A stretch of DNA of 47,445 bases from Nitrospira sp. (lineage in GTDB: Bacteria > Nitrospirota > Nitrospiria > Nitrospirales > Nitrospiraceae): NCBI GenBank assembly GCA_022843785.1, contig JALHMZ010000020.1, positions 1 to 47,445 of the forward strand, given 5' to 3'. Below, in pieces: positions 24,986 through 32,931 of this stretch. The notes below the pieces were generated by a model. It had not been told where the DNA came from. It did not search any database and saw nothing but the letters and a program-made list of their open reading frames with translations. How positions within the stretch are numbered: position 1 is the stretch's first letter; the number at the start of each line of letters is the position of its first letter. The position numbers and the translations under genes were made by a program.

Positions 24986-26472
24986 TGCATCACACGCTGA
25001 ATGATAAAAGCTGTTTGGCCTGGCGCGAGGTTAAGAGACCGTTCTGTTCGCCTCGCAGCAGGCCCTTGGCCGGACGGTTGAATCTCCACGTCATAGCGAC
25101 CAGGAGCGACCCAGGCGCGCGCCACATGAATTTCATCCGGCAATGTCTCCCAACTGCGCTTGTCCGCCTCTTCTGACATCACGGCTAATCCCTTCGTCAG
25201 CAGTCCCACAAGAAGTCCGACCCAGGGGCCGGCATCTTTTCCTGCAGCCTGATACGCGCCGATGGTCGCCGCTTCAGCCATCGCAAATTTTGAAGCCGCC
25301 CGCGCGAGCGCTTTCGCCGTGATGGCCGGCATACGATCCGCAAGAGTCTTCTCGGCCAACGCCGTCACGTTATACACCGGTTCCGATCGAACCGTGAGAG
25401 CACGCTCTTGCTCGTCCTTCAGTATCACAGTCTCGAAGGGTACCCGCGTCTTTTGTGGCACAAGGCGTGGAAGCGCAACGCGCACCACACGCCCGCTGAG
25501 CCCGTACAGCACACTATCCACCACGGCTCTATCCCGCTGACGAGAGGATTGGGACAATCCCCGATTGAGCAACACCAACTGCAATGCATCCAGACTGATC
25601 GGAATGTCGAGGTAGCGATCCTCTTTCCGTGGAGCGCGGCCATTATAGCTGATCACGACGACTTGAGCGAGATCGTGGCGGGCCGAAGCCGGCTCCCACT
25701 CGACATCGGGGAATCTATTCCGATAGTTCTCGAATTCAGCCGCCAGACCAAGTGCTTCAGCCATGCACAGCACATCGGCCCGCAGGGACGGAGGAGACGG
25801 AATTCTCATCCATCCATGCATCGCCTCATACGCTTCGAATGCATTGCGGTAGGCGATGAACGCATTGTTGAGGTCGCCGGTTGCCTCGTACAAGATGCCG
25901 CTCACATAGCGGGCAAATCCGTCGTTTCGATAGCCGTTCTGCTCTTTTACCCGGTCGCCGAGCACATTCAGGCGGTGGTCGATGCGCCGCGCCTCAACCA
26001 GTGCTTCCGCCAAATTGCCCTGGACTGCGTAATTCAGTGCCTTGACCACATTGATCATGACATGTTCGTAGGCCTCGCCTTCGTACGGCAAGGCATTGTC
26101 GTTGGTCAGGAATGCGGCGGCTTGGGAACGGATAGTCCTGGTGTAGAGTTGCTCGACAACCTCTTCAGCCTGTTCCAGCACCATGTTGCTTTGCTGATAG
26201 TCTCCAGCCAATTGAAGGGTCAGACCGCGATCCATTCCATATAAGAGGCGGCTCTTCTCTCCATATTCCGTCTCCTTCTGCTCAACGATAGACGCCGCCA
26301 TCGCAGGGTCGCCTGCAAGCAGACTTTGCTCGATGAGCAGATAGCGATTAACGGAAGGGCCGCAGCCGGTCAGGAAAATGAGTCCGGCAAGGACGCAGGT
26401 GTAGGAGACTGAAGTGAAACCGCTCCACCGCACACAACCACCGTGGGCAAAGCGTGAGAGGAAGGCGTTCAA
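24982..26472 (-). CDS. COG3014-like lipoprotein with tetratricopeptide-like helices
   Basis: A 496-residue lipoprotein (lipobox LTGC, Cys37). The first 250 residues are TPR-like helical pairs (AAFLTNDNALPYEGEAYEHV, EARRIDHRLNVLGDRVKEQ, GILYEATGDLNNAFIAYRNA). The rest is a mixed region with an Ala-rich stretch (GLLVGLLTKGLAVMSEEADKRSWETLPDEI, split here by me). It matches COG3014-type proteins that often lie beside LpoB-like genes. The start TTG 26472 lacks a clear ribosome-binding site and is uncertain; an internal start close to the signal peptide is possible. The stop overlaps the next gene. Confidence 0.78.
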   Translation of the reverse strand: MNAFLSRFAHGGCVRWSGFTSVSYTCVLAGLIFLTGCGPSVNRYLLIEQSLLAGDPAMAASIVEQKETEYGEKSRLLYGMDRGLTLQLAGDYQQSNMVLEQAEEVVEQLYTRTIRSQAAAFLTNDNALPYEGEAYEHVMINVVKALNYAVQGNLAEALVEARRIDHRLNVLGDRVKEQNGYRNDGFARYVSGILYEATGDLNNAFIAYRNAFEAYEAMHGWMRIPSPPSLRADVLCMAEALGLAAEFENYRNRFPDVEWEPASARHDLAQVVVISYNGRAPRKEDRYLDIPISLDALQLVLLNRGLSQSSRQRDRAVVDSVLYGLSGRVVRVALPRLVPQKTRVPFETVILKDEQERALTVRSEPVYNVTALAEKTLADRMPAITAKALARAASKFAMAEAATIGAYQAAGKDAGPWVGLLVGLLTKGLAVMSEEADKRSWETLPDEIHVARAWVAPGRYDVEIQPSGQGPAARRTERSLNLAPGQTAFIIQRVMQ

Positions 26473-26487
26473 CTGGGTCCGTTGAGC

Positions 26488-27099
26488 CTAAAAGACTGTC
26501 CGCTTTTTTTCGACGACCTTCTTGATCTTCTTCTGTCCATACCAGACCTTCGCATTGCTCTCGAGGTCGATCATCTGAAGATCAACTTGGTAAAACACCG
26601 CCTTGGTCCCGTCGGCTTCGTCAAGAATCGTTGCGATGGCGCCCTTCATCATGTAATCAGCCCCCGTCTCTTTCCCCGGGGCCTTCTGAGTGTCTTCACG
26701 GGCATGCACCGCCTGCTCTTTTCGTTCGGTCCGGATCTCGTCCCTCTCGCCCTTCCCGGCGACGAACGTGACCTTCTGGGAGTTCGTGAGTTCACGCTCC
26801 AAATCCGTAATAAAGGTCTGCACGCTGATATGCTCATGGCTGCTGTTCAGCACGGTTCCGACCACAACCACCGGCTGACGCCGGTTCGCCTGAGTGAAAT
26901 TGCCGAGCCAGGGATACTGCAACGCTTCCTTCACCATCGCCTCAGCCACGATCCGGGAATCGGTATCGTTCCACCGGCCACTCAAATCCGTCACGACACC
27001 GGCGTCGACACGGGTTACTTTCGTCTCATGCCCGCACCCGGCCAAGGCAAATACCGCACAGAGGACGATCGAATAGGACCGGCGATACCGCTGAATCAC
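26488..27099 (-). CDS. LpoB-like lipoprotein (penicillin-binding-protein activator family)
   Basis: A 203-residue lipoprotein (lipobox ALAGC, Cys22). The mature fold has DLSGRWNDTDSRIVAEAMV, a typical LpoB start, then VVVVGTVLNSSHEHISVQTF and GADYMMKGAIATILDE. In enterobacteria LpoB reaches from the outer membrane to stimulate PBP1b. Whether this copy does so is unknown, since many LpoB-like proteins occur beside COG3014 genes away from PBPs. It starts at GTG 27099 with GGAG seven bases upstream. It lies 15 bases before the COG3014-like gene and 49 after the first lipoprotein. Confidence 0.83.
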   Translation of the reverse strand: MIQRYRRSYSIVLCAVFALAGCGHETKVTRVDAGVVTDLSGRWNDTDSRIVAEAMVKEALQYPWLGNFTQANRRQPVVVVGTVLNSSHEHISVQTFITDLERELTNSQKVTFVAGKGERDEIRTERKEQAVHAREDTQKAPGKETGADYMMKGAIATILDEADGTKAVFYQVDLQMIDLESNAKVWYGQKKIKKVVEKKRTVF

Positions 27100-27148
27100 G
27101 TTGACACTCCGTCAGAGGTTGATGGCTGATTGTCGTACCGTTCGGACA

Positions 27149-27715
27149 CTATCTGACCGCCCGCTTCTCTTCTTCTTTCTCCAGACGATCGAACAACTTA
27201 TCCGCGTTTTTTCGCACGAATTCACGGACCTGCGCATTCAATTCCTTCGCCTGCTCCAAGTTGTTCTTCATGTCCTCAAGACTCAGCTTGGTCAGGACAT
27301 AATACGTGTTCGTTTTCTCATCTTTGTATCGATCAATGGGACGGACACCGCTCAACGTCACCGTGGTCACAGTCTTAATGGCACGTTCGACATTCTGCTC
27401 TTCGGTATTGCGGGTAAAATCGCCAGCCGTCGTAGACGCGGCGTAATCCCGCATCAGATAACCGGTATACGTTTCAAAGGTCTTGGCGATCTCAGCCCGC
27501 CCGCGATTTTCCGCGGTGTCCCAGGCAAGCGGCTCATTGCGCACACCAGCCACCGATCCCACGCCATAGAACGCCTTACTATCCTTCTCATTCATCACCC
27601 CGGACCCCTTCTCCACCCACTTTGGAGGACCACCGCACGCCACAAGTCCCATGAGAAGAACAACACCGAGACCCATGCCGGCCAGTCTTGCACCCATCGC
27701 TTGAGACCGTATCAT
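27149..27715 (-). CDS. LPP20-family lipoprotein, first gene of the operon
   Basis: A 188-residue lipoprotein (lipobox LVAC, Cys27). The mature part begins PPKWVEKGSGV and runs AFYGVGSVAGVRNEPLAWDTAENRGRAEIA (split over two helices), the LPP20 pattern, ending in a charged coiled coil (KLFDRLEKEEEKRAVR). The ribosome-binding site GGAGGA precedes ATG 27715. A good promoter lies 70 bases upstream. A similar but longer LPP20-like protein is the fourth gene of the operon, so the two may act together in the envelope. Confidence 0.83.
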   Translation of the reverse strand: MIRSQAMGARLAGMGLGVVLLMGLVACGGPPKWVEKGSGVMNEKDSKAFYGVGSVAGVRNEPLAWDTAENRGRAEIAKTFETYTGYLMRDYAASTTAGDFTRNTEEQNVERAIKTVTTVTLSGVRPIDRYKDEKTNTYYVLTKLSLEDMKNNLEQAKELNAQVREFVRKNADKLFDRLEKEEEKRAVR

Positions 27716-27783
27716 AAGATCCTCCTTCGCCGTAAAACTGTTCCGCTATCGTCCGGGAATGCACTGCGAGAAAAAGTGAATTT

Positions 27784-27820
27784 ATGCTAACATGCGTTCC
27801 TGGTTCCGTCAACGGAACGC
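27784..27820 (-). promoter_or_regulatory. Promoter of the lipoprotein operon with a dyad over the -35 box
   Basis: On the minus strand TTGACG (27807-27812) and TAGCAT (27784-27789) are spaced by 17 bases. The -35 box lies in a perfect dyad GTTCCG-TCAA-CGGAAC (27803-27818). A second, overlapping pair GCGTTCC/GGAACGC (27794-27800 and 27814-27820) spans the spacer. A repressor or activator site is plausible. The same dyad lies upstream of the small plus-strand gene at 27870. Confidence 0.55.
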
Positions 27821-27869
27821 GCTCCTGATGAAGCGATTCATGAACCCAATCAGTCCTTGAGGAAACCTT

Positions 27870-28040
27870 ATGGCGGACATTCAGATCGAAGACGGGATAG
27901 TCAAAATTACCAATCTCGACATCCAGGATCCCAAAGCTGCCGCTGTGTTGGCTGCTTATCCCCAAGCACGCTGGGCGGAAATCACGCGTCGAGCGGTCAA
28001 AATCGGGCTGGGCTACCTCAAAGGAGGGGAGCAGGGATAA
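27870..28040 (+). CDS. Small 56-residue protein, function unknown
   Basis: ATG 27870 follows AGGAAA by five bases and opens a 56-codon frame starting MADIQIEDGIVKITNLDIQD and ending KIGLGYLKGGEQG. The product has a short beta strand, then two helices (DPKAAAVLAAYP; WAEITRRAVKIGLGYL), which resembles a ribbon-helix-helix or small regulatory fold. Codon use looks like that of the neighbours. It lies head-to-head with the lipoprotein operon and ends three bases before the convergent caspase-like gene. No family is recognised. A regulator of the divergent promoter is a guess. Confidence 0.6.
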   Translation: MADIQIEDGIVKITNLDIQDPKAAAVLAAYPQARWAEITRRAVKIGLGYLKGGEQG

Positions 28041-28043
28041 GAC

Positions 28044-29423
28044 CTACGGGGTTTGCTTTGCAGCTCGATCCGCTTCTGTAACAACCGCTCGCGCGCGGGC
28101 ATGCGCTCCGCCCAATTCCAGATACCGGCGGAAAGCCTGAATGGATTTCAGTCGATCGTTGAGATGATCCGCATACAGCGCCCCCAATGAAAAATACACG
28201 TCTTGGTAGCCACCGTTGACCTTCAACGCCTGAAGCAGCGCCGTTTCGGCCTCCACAAACTTTCCCCGTTTCTCATGGACAAGCCCCAACATGTAAAACG
28301 AATCCGGATTGCCCGAAGCATGCTGGACGGCAAGCTGCCCTGAGGCGAGCGCCTCGTCGAGATTCGGAACTGCCTCCAAGTGGATGTAACTTTTGAGAAC
28401 ATATGCATCGCCATAGGTCGGATCGTGCTCGATCGCGAGATTGAGATGCTCCAACGCCGCCGCCGCTGAATTCCCTTCCTGAAGCATGGCATACGCTTGT
28501 TCGTAGTGAGTTCTGGCTATCCGTTGACGCTCCGCAGAATTGTTGGGTCCACTGTCCGACTGAAGCGCGGCCTTCCGCCCTTCAACCAATACCGTATCTC
28601 CATCCCCATCGATCCTCAAGCTGGTCGGATGCTGTACGCCCTGGGAGTCCGCTTGTACCCGTTGTGTAAGATAGTCCCCCAGCTCTGACGCCATGAGCCA
28701 CCCATTTTTATCCACGTCAGCCGCGCCTGCGAGTCCGGCCAGCAACGCCTGGACAAAAAGGCTTTTTCCATCGGAACGAGATGAGAGTTCTCCCTTGCGG
28801 GCTGCGCTGATCACCTGCACCGCACGCCGGTCCATATCGGCCTCCGGAACAAGCCGGCCCTCAAGTGACACCGGCGGCGGCGACGTCAGCTCCCACCCAA
28901 ATACAGGAGCATCCAGAATGAGAAGTGTGTGTTTCGAAGCTGATCGCCTGGTAAATTCCTTCAAGTACTCCACGGTCACAGCTTTTGCCGGATTATTCAC
29001 CTGTGCATCCGCCGGCACAAGATAGCTTCGGTCTTCCCCGTCGGCATCTTGTGCCGATCCTGCATGGCCTGCGTAGAAGATCACCAACCGATCCATACGT
29101 CCGACCCTTCTCGGCAGCATATCGTTCAGCACCTGCTGCAATCGGCGAAAGACAGCATCTTTTTCGTAAATCTCTACGACCTCATCGAACCCCAAATTTC
29201 GAAACGCCTGGGCCACTTGCTTCGCGTCATTGACGGCGCCCCGAATAGGCGGCGCTACGACATAGCCTTCAATCCCGATCACGATTGCCCAGGACTTGTA
29301 ATAGAGACCTTCCGGCTTCCCCAGTTGGGCGTGAGCAATTGAGGGGAAACCGTACGGCGTGACGCCTGAAGAATGGCTCAATATCAGAACGGCAATCCCG
29401 ACAATGGAAAGGAATCGTTTCAT
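28044..29423 (-). CDS. Exported caspase-fold (C14) pseudoenzyme with TPR repeats
   Basis: A 459-residue protein with a signal peptide (to about residue 32). A caspase p20-like domain follows: WAIVIGIEGY (45-54), AVNDAKQVAQAFRNLGFDEV and the His motif VIFYAGHAG (His120). Where active members have the Cys motif DACYSG or similar, this reads DAPVFG, with Pro173 at the Cys position, so it is probably not a peptidase. An EF-hand-like loop DVDKNGWLMASEL comes next, then about three TPR units ending LKSIQAFRRYLELGG. It would be periplasmic or surface-exposed. A scaffold or sensor role is inferred. Convergent with the small gene at 27870. Confidence 0.85.
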   Translation of the reverse strand: MKRFLSIVGIAVLILSHSSGVTPYGFPSIAHAQLGKPEGLYYKSWAIVIGIEGYVVAPPIRGAVNDAKQVAQAFRNLGFDEVVEIYEKDAVFRRLQQVLNDMLPRRVGRMDRLVIFYAGHAGSAQDADGEDRSYLVPADAQVNNPAKAVTVEYLKEFTRRSASKHTLLILDAPVFGWELTSPPPVSLEGRLVPEADMDRRAVQVISAARKGELSSRSDGKSLFVQALLAGLAGAADVDKNGWLMASELGDYLTQRVQADSQGVQHPTSLRIDGDGDTVLVEGRKAALQSDSGPNNSAERQRIARTHYEQAYAMLQEGNSAAAALEHLNLAIEHDPTYGDAYVLKSYIHLEAVPNLDEALASGQLAVQHASGNPDSFYMLGLVHEKRGKFVEAETALLQALKVNGGYQDVYFSLGALYADHLNDRLKSIQAFRRYLELGGAHARARAVVTEADRAAKQTP

Positions 29424-29449
29424 AGATTTCGTCAGCCTACTGCCAGGCT

Positions 29450-29480
29450 TTGACGGCTGTCAAGAAATCCACTTTAGAAT
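29450..29480 (+). promoter_or_regulatory. Predicted acs promoter with a dyad at the -35 box
   Basis: TTGACG (29450-29455) and TAGAAT (29475-29480) are 19 bases apart (TTTAGA at 29473 gives 17). The -35 box starts a perfect dyad TTGAC-GGCT-GTCAA (29450-29463), a possible operator. The leader to the acs start would be about 135 bases. Confidence 0.4.
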
Positions 29481-29620
29481 TCAGCAGCTTCCCATGATTT
29501 CGACAGAGCCGCCGGAGCTTCCTCACTCTATACAAATGTATGGTTGCAGGAGCTGTCACCTTTCTCCATAATCACGCTTTCTTGAGATCAGACTTAGTGG
29601 ATCGAGGAGGCAGACAGACT

Positions 29621-31510
29621 ATGAGTGAACAGATCGAGACGCTCCTGAAAGAAAGCCGCACGTACCAGCCGACCGCCAAGACGATCGAGGCAGCCTATAT
29701 CAAGGACTATGAGGCCGAGTACAAGAAATCCATTGCCGACCCTGAGGCATTTTGGAGCACTGCGGCCAAAGAGCTCGAGTGGTTCTCTCCCTGGAACAAA
29801 GTTCTCGAATGGAATTATCCCTGGGCCAAGTGGTTTGTCGGCGCCACCTGTAACATTGCCTACAACTGCCTGGACCGCCACGTCAAAACGTGGCGCAAAA
29901 ACAAGGTCGCGCTGATTTGGGTGGGGGAGCAAGATCAAGAGCGCGTGTTCACCTATGGAGAACTCTACCGGCAGGTGAATCGCTGCGCCAACGGTCTGAA
30001 AAGGCTGGGCATCACCCAAGGCGATCGAGTCACCATCTATCTCCCGAAAGTTCCGGAGCAGGTCATCGCAATGCTGGCCTGCGCCAGGATCGGCGCCATT
30101 CACAGCGTGGTCTATTCGGGTTTCAGCGCCCCGGCCCTCGCCAGCCGTATCAACGATGCCGAGTCGAAGCTTGTGATCACCGCCGACGTCGGCTTCGATC
30201 GAGGCAAAACTATCCACTTAAAACCGGTCGTAGACGATGCGCTGAAGACATGCCCGACGGTGGAGCATGTGATTGTCGTACGCCGCCAGAGTCAGGGCCA
30301 AGCCCTATCGGCACCGAAGGAACTCGATTGGAACGACTGGATGAAAGGTGAGCGCGCGGTCTGTGCGGCAGAACCGTTGGATGCTGAAGCCCCGCTATAC
30401 ATTCTCTACACGTCAGGCACGACCGGCAAACCAAAAGGCGTCGTCCATGTTCACGGTGGCTACATGGTCGGAACCTATACCACCACCAAATATGTGTTCG
30501 ACCTGAAAGACGACGACGTGTATTTCTGCGTGGCCGATCCCGGCTGGGTCACAGGCCACAGCTATATCGTCTATGGCCCACTTCTCAACGGTGCGACAAT
30601 TTTGACCGCAGAAGGGAAACCGGACTATCCGACCCCGGGCCGTTGGTGGGACTTGATCGAACGATACGGTGTCTCGATTTTTTACACGACCCCGACCGCA
30701 ATCCGCCTACTCATGCGATACGGCGAAGACTGGCCCAAGAAATCGGACCTCTCGTCACTCCGCATCCTGGGCAGCGTCGGAGAACCGATCAACCCGGAAG
30801 CCTGGGAATGGTTTCACCGTGCAACAGGCGGAGACAAGCCCATTATGGATACCTGGTGGCAGACAGAGACGGGTTCCATTCTGATCACTCCCCTTCCCAC
30901 AGTGCCGCTCAAACCAGGCTCTGCGACAAGACCATTTTTAGGGATCGAAGCGGATGTGGTAGACCGTGAGGGCAATAGTTTGCCTGCCAATGCGGGAGGA
31001 TTTGCCGTCATCAAGAAACCCTGGCCCTCTATGATGCGCGCGATCTATAAAGATCCGGAACGATACAAAACCTACTGGAATACCATCCCCAATTGTTATG
31101 CTGCAGGTGACATATGCCACAAAGACGCAGATGGCTATATGTGGTTCATGGGCCGGGCCGACGATGTCATCAAGGTCGCCGGGAATCGGCTGGGCACGGC
31201 TGAGGTCGAGAGCGCGTTGGTCAGCCATCCGGCAGTTGCGGAAGCCGCCGTCATCGGCAAGCCGCACAAGACCGTCGGCGAATCCATCAAGGCCTTCATT
31301 ATTCTAAAGCAGGGCGAGCAGGACAGCGCGGTGCTGATCAAGTCCATCAAGGATCAGGTGCTGAAAGAGCTGGGCAAGATCGGCGTCCCGTCCGAGATCG
31401 ATATCGTCTCGTCCCTTCCAAAGACCAGGTCGGGGAAAATCATGCGCCGCGTCCTCAAGGCGAAAGAGCTCGGACAAGACCCGGGGGATATTTCAACGAT
31501 CGAGGAGTAA
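29621..31510 (+). CDS. acs: Acetyl-CoA synthetase (AMP-forming)
   Basis: This enzyme converts acetate, ATP and CoA to acetyl-CoA through acetyl-AMP. The protein has 629 residues. The P-loop-like motif YTSGTTGKPKGV, the GYMVGTYTTTKYVFD segment, the DTWWQTETGSILITP motif and the C-terminal KTRSGKIMRRVLK with the acetylatable catalytic Lys are all present. The hinge/CoA-binding motif usually written SGHRLGTAE reads AGNRLGTAE here. ATG 29621 is preceded by CGAGGAGG; the open frame extends upstream to 29540 without such a site. The next gene follows after five bases. Confidence 0.92.
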   Translation: MSEQIETLLKESRTYQPTAKTIEAAYIKDYEAEYKKSIADPEAFWSTAAKELEWFSPWNKVLEWNYPWAKWFVGATCNIAYNCLDRHVKTWRKNKVALIWVGEQDQERVFTYGELYRQVNRCANGLKRLGITQGDRVTIYLPKVPEQVIAMLACARIGAIHSVVYSGFSAPALASRINDAESKLVITADVGFDRGKTIHLKPVVDDALKTCPTVEHVIVVRRQSQGQALSAPKELDWNDWMKGERAVCAAEPLDAEAPLYILYTSGTTGKPKGVVHVHGGYMVGTYTTTKYVFDLKDDDVYFCVADPGWVTGHSYIVYGPLLNGATILTAEGKPDYPTPGRWWDLIERYGVSIFYTTPTAIRLLMRYGEDWPKKSDLSSLRILGSVGEPINPEAWEWFHRATGGDKPIMDTWWQTETGSILITPLPTVPLKPGSATRPFLGIEADVVDREGNSLPANAGGFAVIKKPWPSMMRAIYKDPERYKTYWNTIPNCYAAGDICHKDADGYMWFMGRADDVIKVAGNRLGTAEVESALVSHPAVAEAAVIGKPHKTVGESIKAFIILKQGEQDSAVLIKSIKDQVLKELGKIGVPSEIDIVSSLPKTRSGKIMRRVLKAKELGQDPGDISTIEE

Positions 31511-31515
31511 CCGTC

Positions 31516-31740
31516 TTGGCACGAGGCCAGCGCAAACCGGGCGAGCCGATCTATTCGAGACGCCACATACTCAGTCTTGCGCTGGCCGTGGGTCTTCCAC
31601 TAGTCTTATTACAACTCTACAAAGTCTATATCGGCCCCATCGACTTCGGCACACAGCTTCTGGTCATTGTCATCACCTCCGTATTTGCTGGAGCAGCACT
31701 CTATCTCACCTACCGTTCCTCGGCAAAAAACCAGCCGTAG
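31516..31740 (+). CDS. Small two-helix membrane protein after acs
   Basis: A 74-residue protein with a basic N-terminus and two membrane helices (HILSLALAVGLPLVLLQLY; GTQLLVIVITSVFAGAALYL), both ends probably cytoplasmic. The start is TTG 31516, eight bases after GAGGAG, which itself lies in the last codons of acs, so it is coupled to acs. In other bacteria small membrane proteins near acs accompany acetate permeases, but this one resembles none I know. Function unknown. Confidence 0.65.
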   Translation: MARGQRKPGEPIYSRRHILSLALAVGLPLVLLQLYKVYIGPIDFGTQLLVIVITSVFAGAALYLTYRSSAKNQP

Positions 31741-31886
31741 TATGACCGGGGGGTCTTGATCCTGTTCCATTTCTTGGCTCAACGACACGCATTTTTTGGC
31801 TCGATCTCTCTAATCTTCACTCTCATGAGCAGGAACCGCACCAGCAGAACCCCTTGAAATTCAATACCGGCATACTGCTTGCGATG

Positions 31887-31915
31887 TTGAGCGGGCAAGG
31901 AAGTTGTTTTACCTC
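31887..31915 (+). promoter_or_regulatory. Possible promoter of the head-repeat exported protein
   Basis: TTGAGC (31887-31892) and TACCTC (31910-31915) are separated by 17 bases ending in TTGTTT. The -10 match is weak. The rest of the 241-base gap after the acs-linked gene holds nothing else I can identify. Confidence 0.25.
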
Positions 31916-31981
31916 GCAAGCCTGTCGAGCTTTGATCATCGATCTCGAATCCGGCTTGGAGTAACCAAGGAGGACCTCGAA

Positions 31982-32809
31982 ATGAGCGCACAATTAATAC
32001 AGGAATCTGCAGAGACTCTTTTGTACCGGAGAGGCCGGGTCTCAACCCTTTGCCTCTCCGCTATGCTCGTGGGGGCCTTCAGTGTCTCGCTGATGGCCAG
32101 CCCTGCCGATGCAGGGGACAGGCATCATGATAGAGATGATAATGACAACAAACGCAGTCTGGTGATGCGTCCCTATAGCGATCACAGTTTGCGCTACATG
32201 GTGATGCAGCTCCAACGGGAAGTCGAAAAGCTCAGGGGAGAACTCGCCGCGAGGCCAGCAAGTACCGGTACCAACACTGGTCCGAGCCTAACTGATTTCA
32301 ACACCTTGAAGGGGCGCGTAGATGCCGCGGAAACTACGTTAGGACAACATACTACGAGTCTGACGGAAGTGAGAAACAATCCCCTGCTGGCCCTGAAAGA
32401 CTATGTGAAGGTTGAGACAACGGCAGTCAATGGTATGCTTGGACCCCATATCATTTTCAGCGGAGCAAATGTGCACATCCGAAATGGAGCGAATGCAACC
32501 ACTACCACGAACAGCCTCGGGAATCTGGTTCTCGGCTATAATGAAACCGCCCAGGGCGTTGCGCGCGACGGCTCACACAACCTCGTGAGCGGCCAAGGGA
32601 ACTCATTCCGATCGTTCGGCGGGCTTGTGTTCGGCACTGACAATGTCATCTCCGGCCAGTTCGCCACAGTCCTTGGCGGTGGACAGAACAGGGCGACTGC
32701 ACCGTACTCGACCGTAATTGGAAGCATGCAGAATGTCAGTGACTCGAATTATGAAATCACACCGATGCCTCAGAGCGGTGGCGGCGGTAGCGGTGGCGGC
32801 GGCTTCTAA
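31982..32809 (+). CDS. Exported protein with coiled coil and YadA-head-like repeats
   Basis: A 275-residue protein. After a long N-terminus with a signal-like segment (LCLSAMLVGAFSVSLMASPADAG) come a His/Asp-rich stretch, a coiled coil (YMVMQLQREVEKLRGELA, then LKGRVDAAETTLGQH) and three or more short beta-roll repeats of form GSHNLVSGQGNSFRSFGG and NVISGQFATVLGGGQN, as in trimeric autotransporter heads and phage fibres. It ends in a Gly/Ser tail (GGGGSGGGGF) and has no outer-membrane anchor domain. The strong AAGGAGG site fixes ATG 31982. Probably a trimeric secreted or surface protein; its partner is unknown. Confidence 0.75.
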   Translation: MSAQLIQESAETLLYRRGRVSTLCLSAMLVGAFSVSLMASPADAGDRHHDRDDNDNKRSLVMRPYSDHSLRYMVMQLQREVEKLRGELAARPASTGTNTGPSLTDFNTLKGRVDAAETTLGQHTTSLTEVRNNPLLALKDYVKVETTAVNGMLGPHIIFSGANVHIRNGANATTTTNSLGNLVLGYNETAQGVARDGSHNLVSGQGNSFRSFGGLVFGTDNVISGQFATVLGGGQNRATAPYSTVIGSMQNVSDSNYEITPMPQSGGGGSGGGGF

Positions 32810-32823
32810 ATAATGCCCTCAGC

Positions 32824-32849
32824 AGCCGGGCTCCGACTGGGGCCCGGCT
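32824..32849. terminator. Hairpin between convergent genes, probable terminator
   Basis: A perfect 8-bp stem AGCCGGGC/GCCCGGCT encloses a 10-base loop, 15 bases after the stop of the exported protein gene and about 80 before the end of the convergent riboflavin synthase gene. The T-tract is weak (CCTCCTT), so efficiency is uncertain. Confidence 0.5.
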
Positions 32850-32931
32850 CCTCCTTGAGCATCTTCGCATTCTCACTCCTCACAAGAAACGGCACAGATC
32901 GGCGTACACCAAGTCGCCTCAGACCTGGGAA

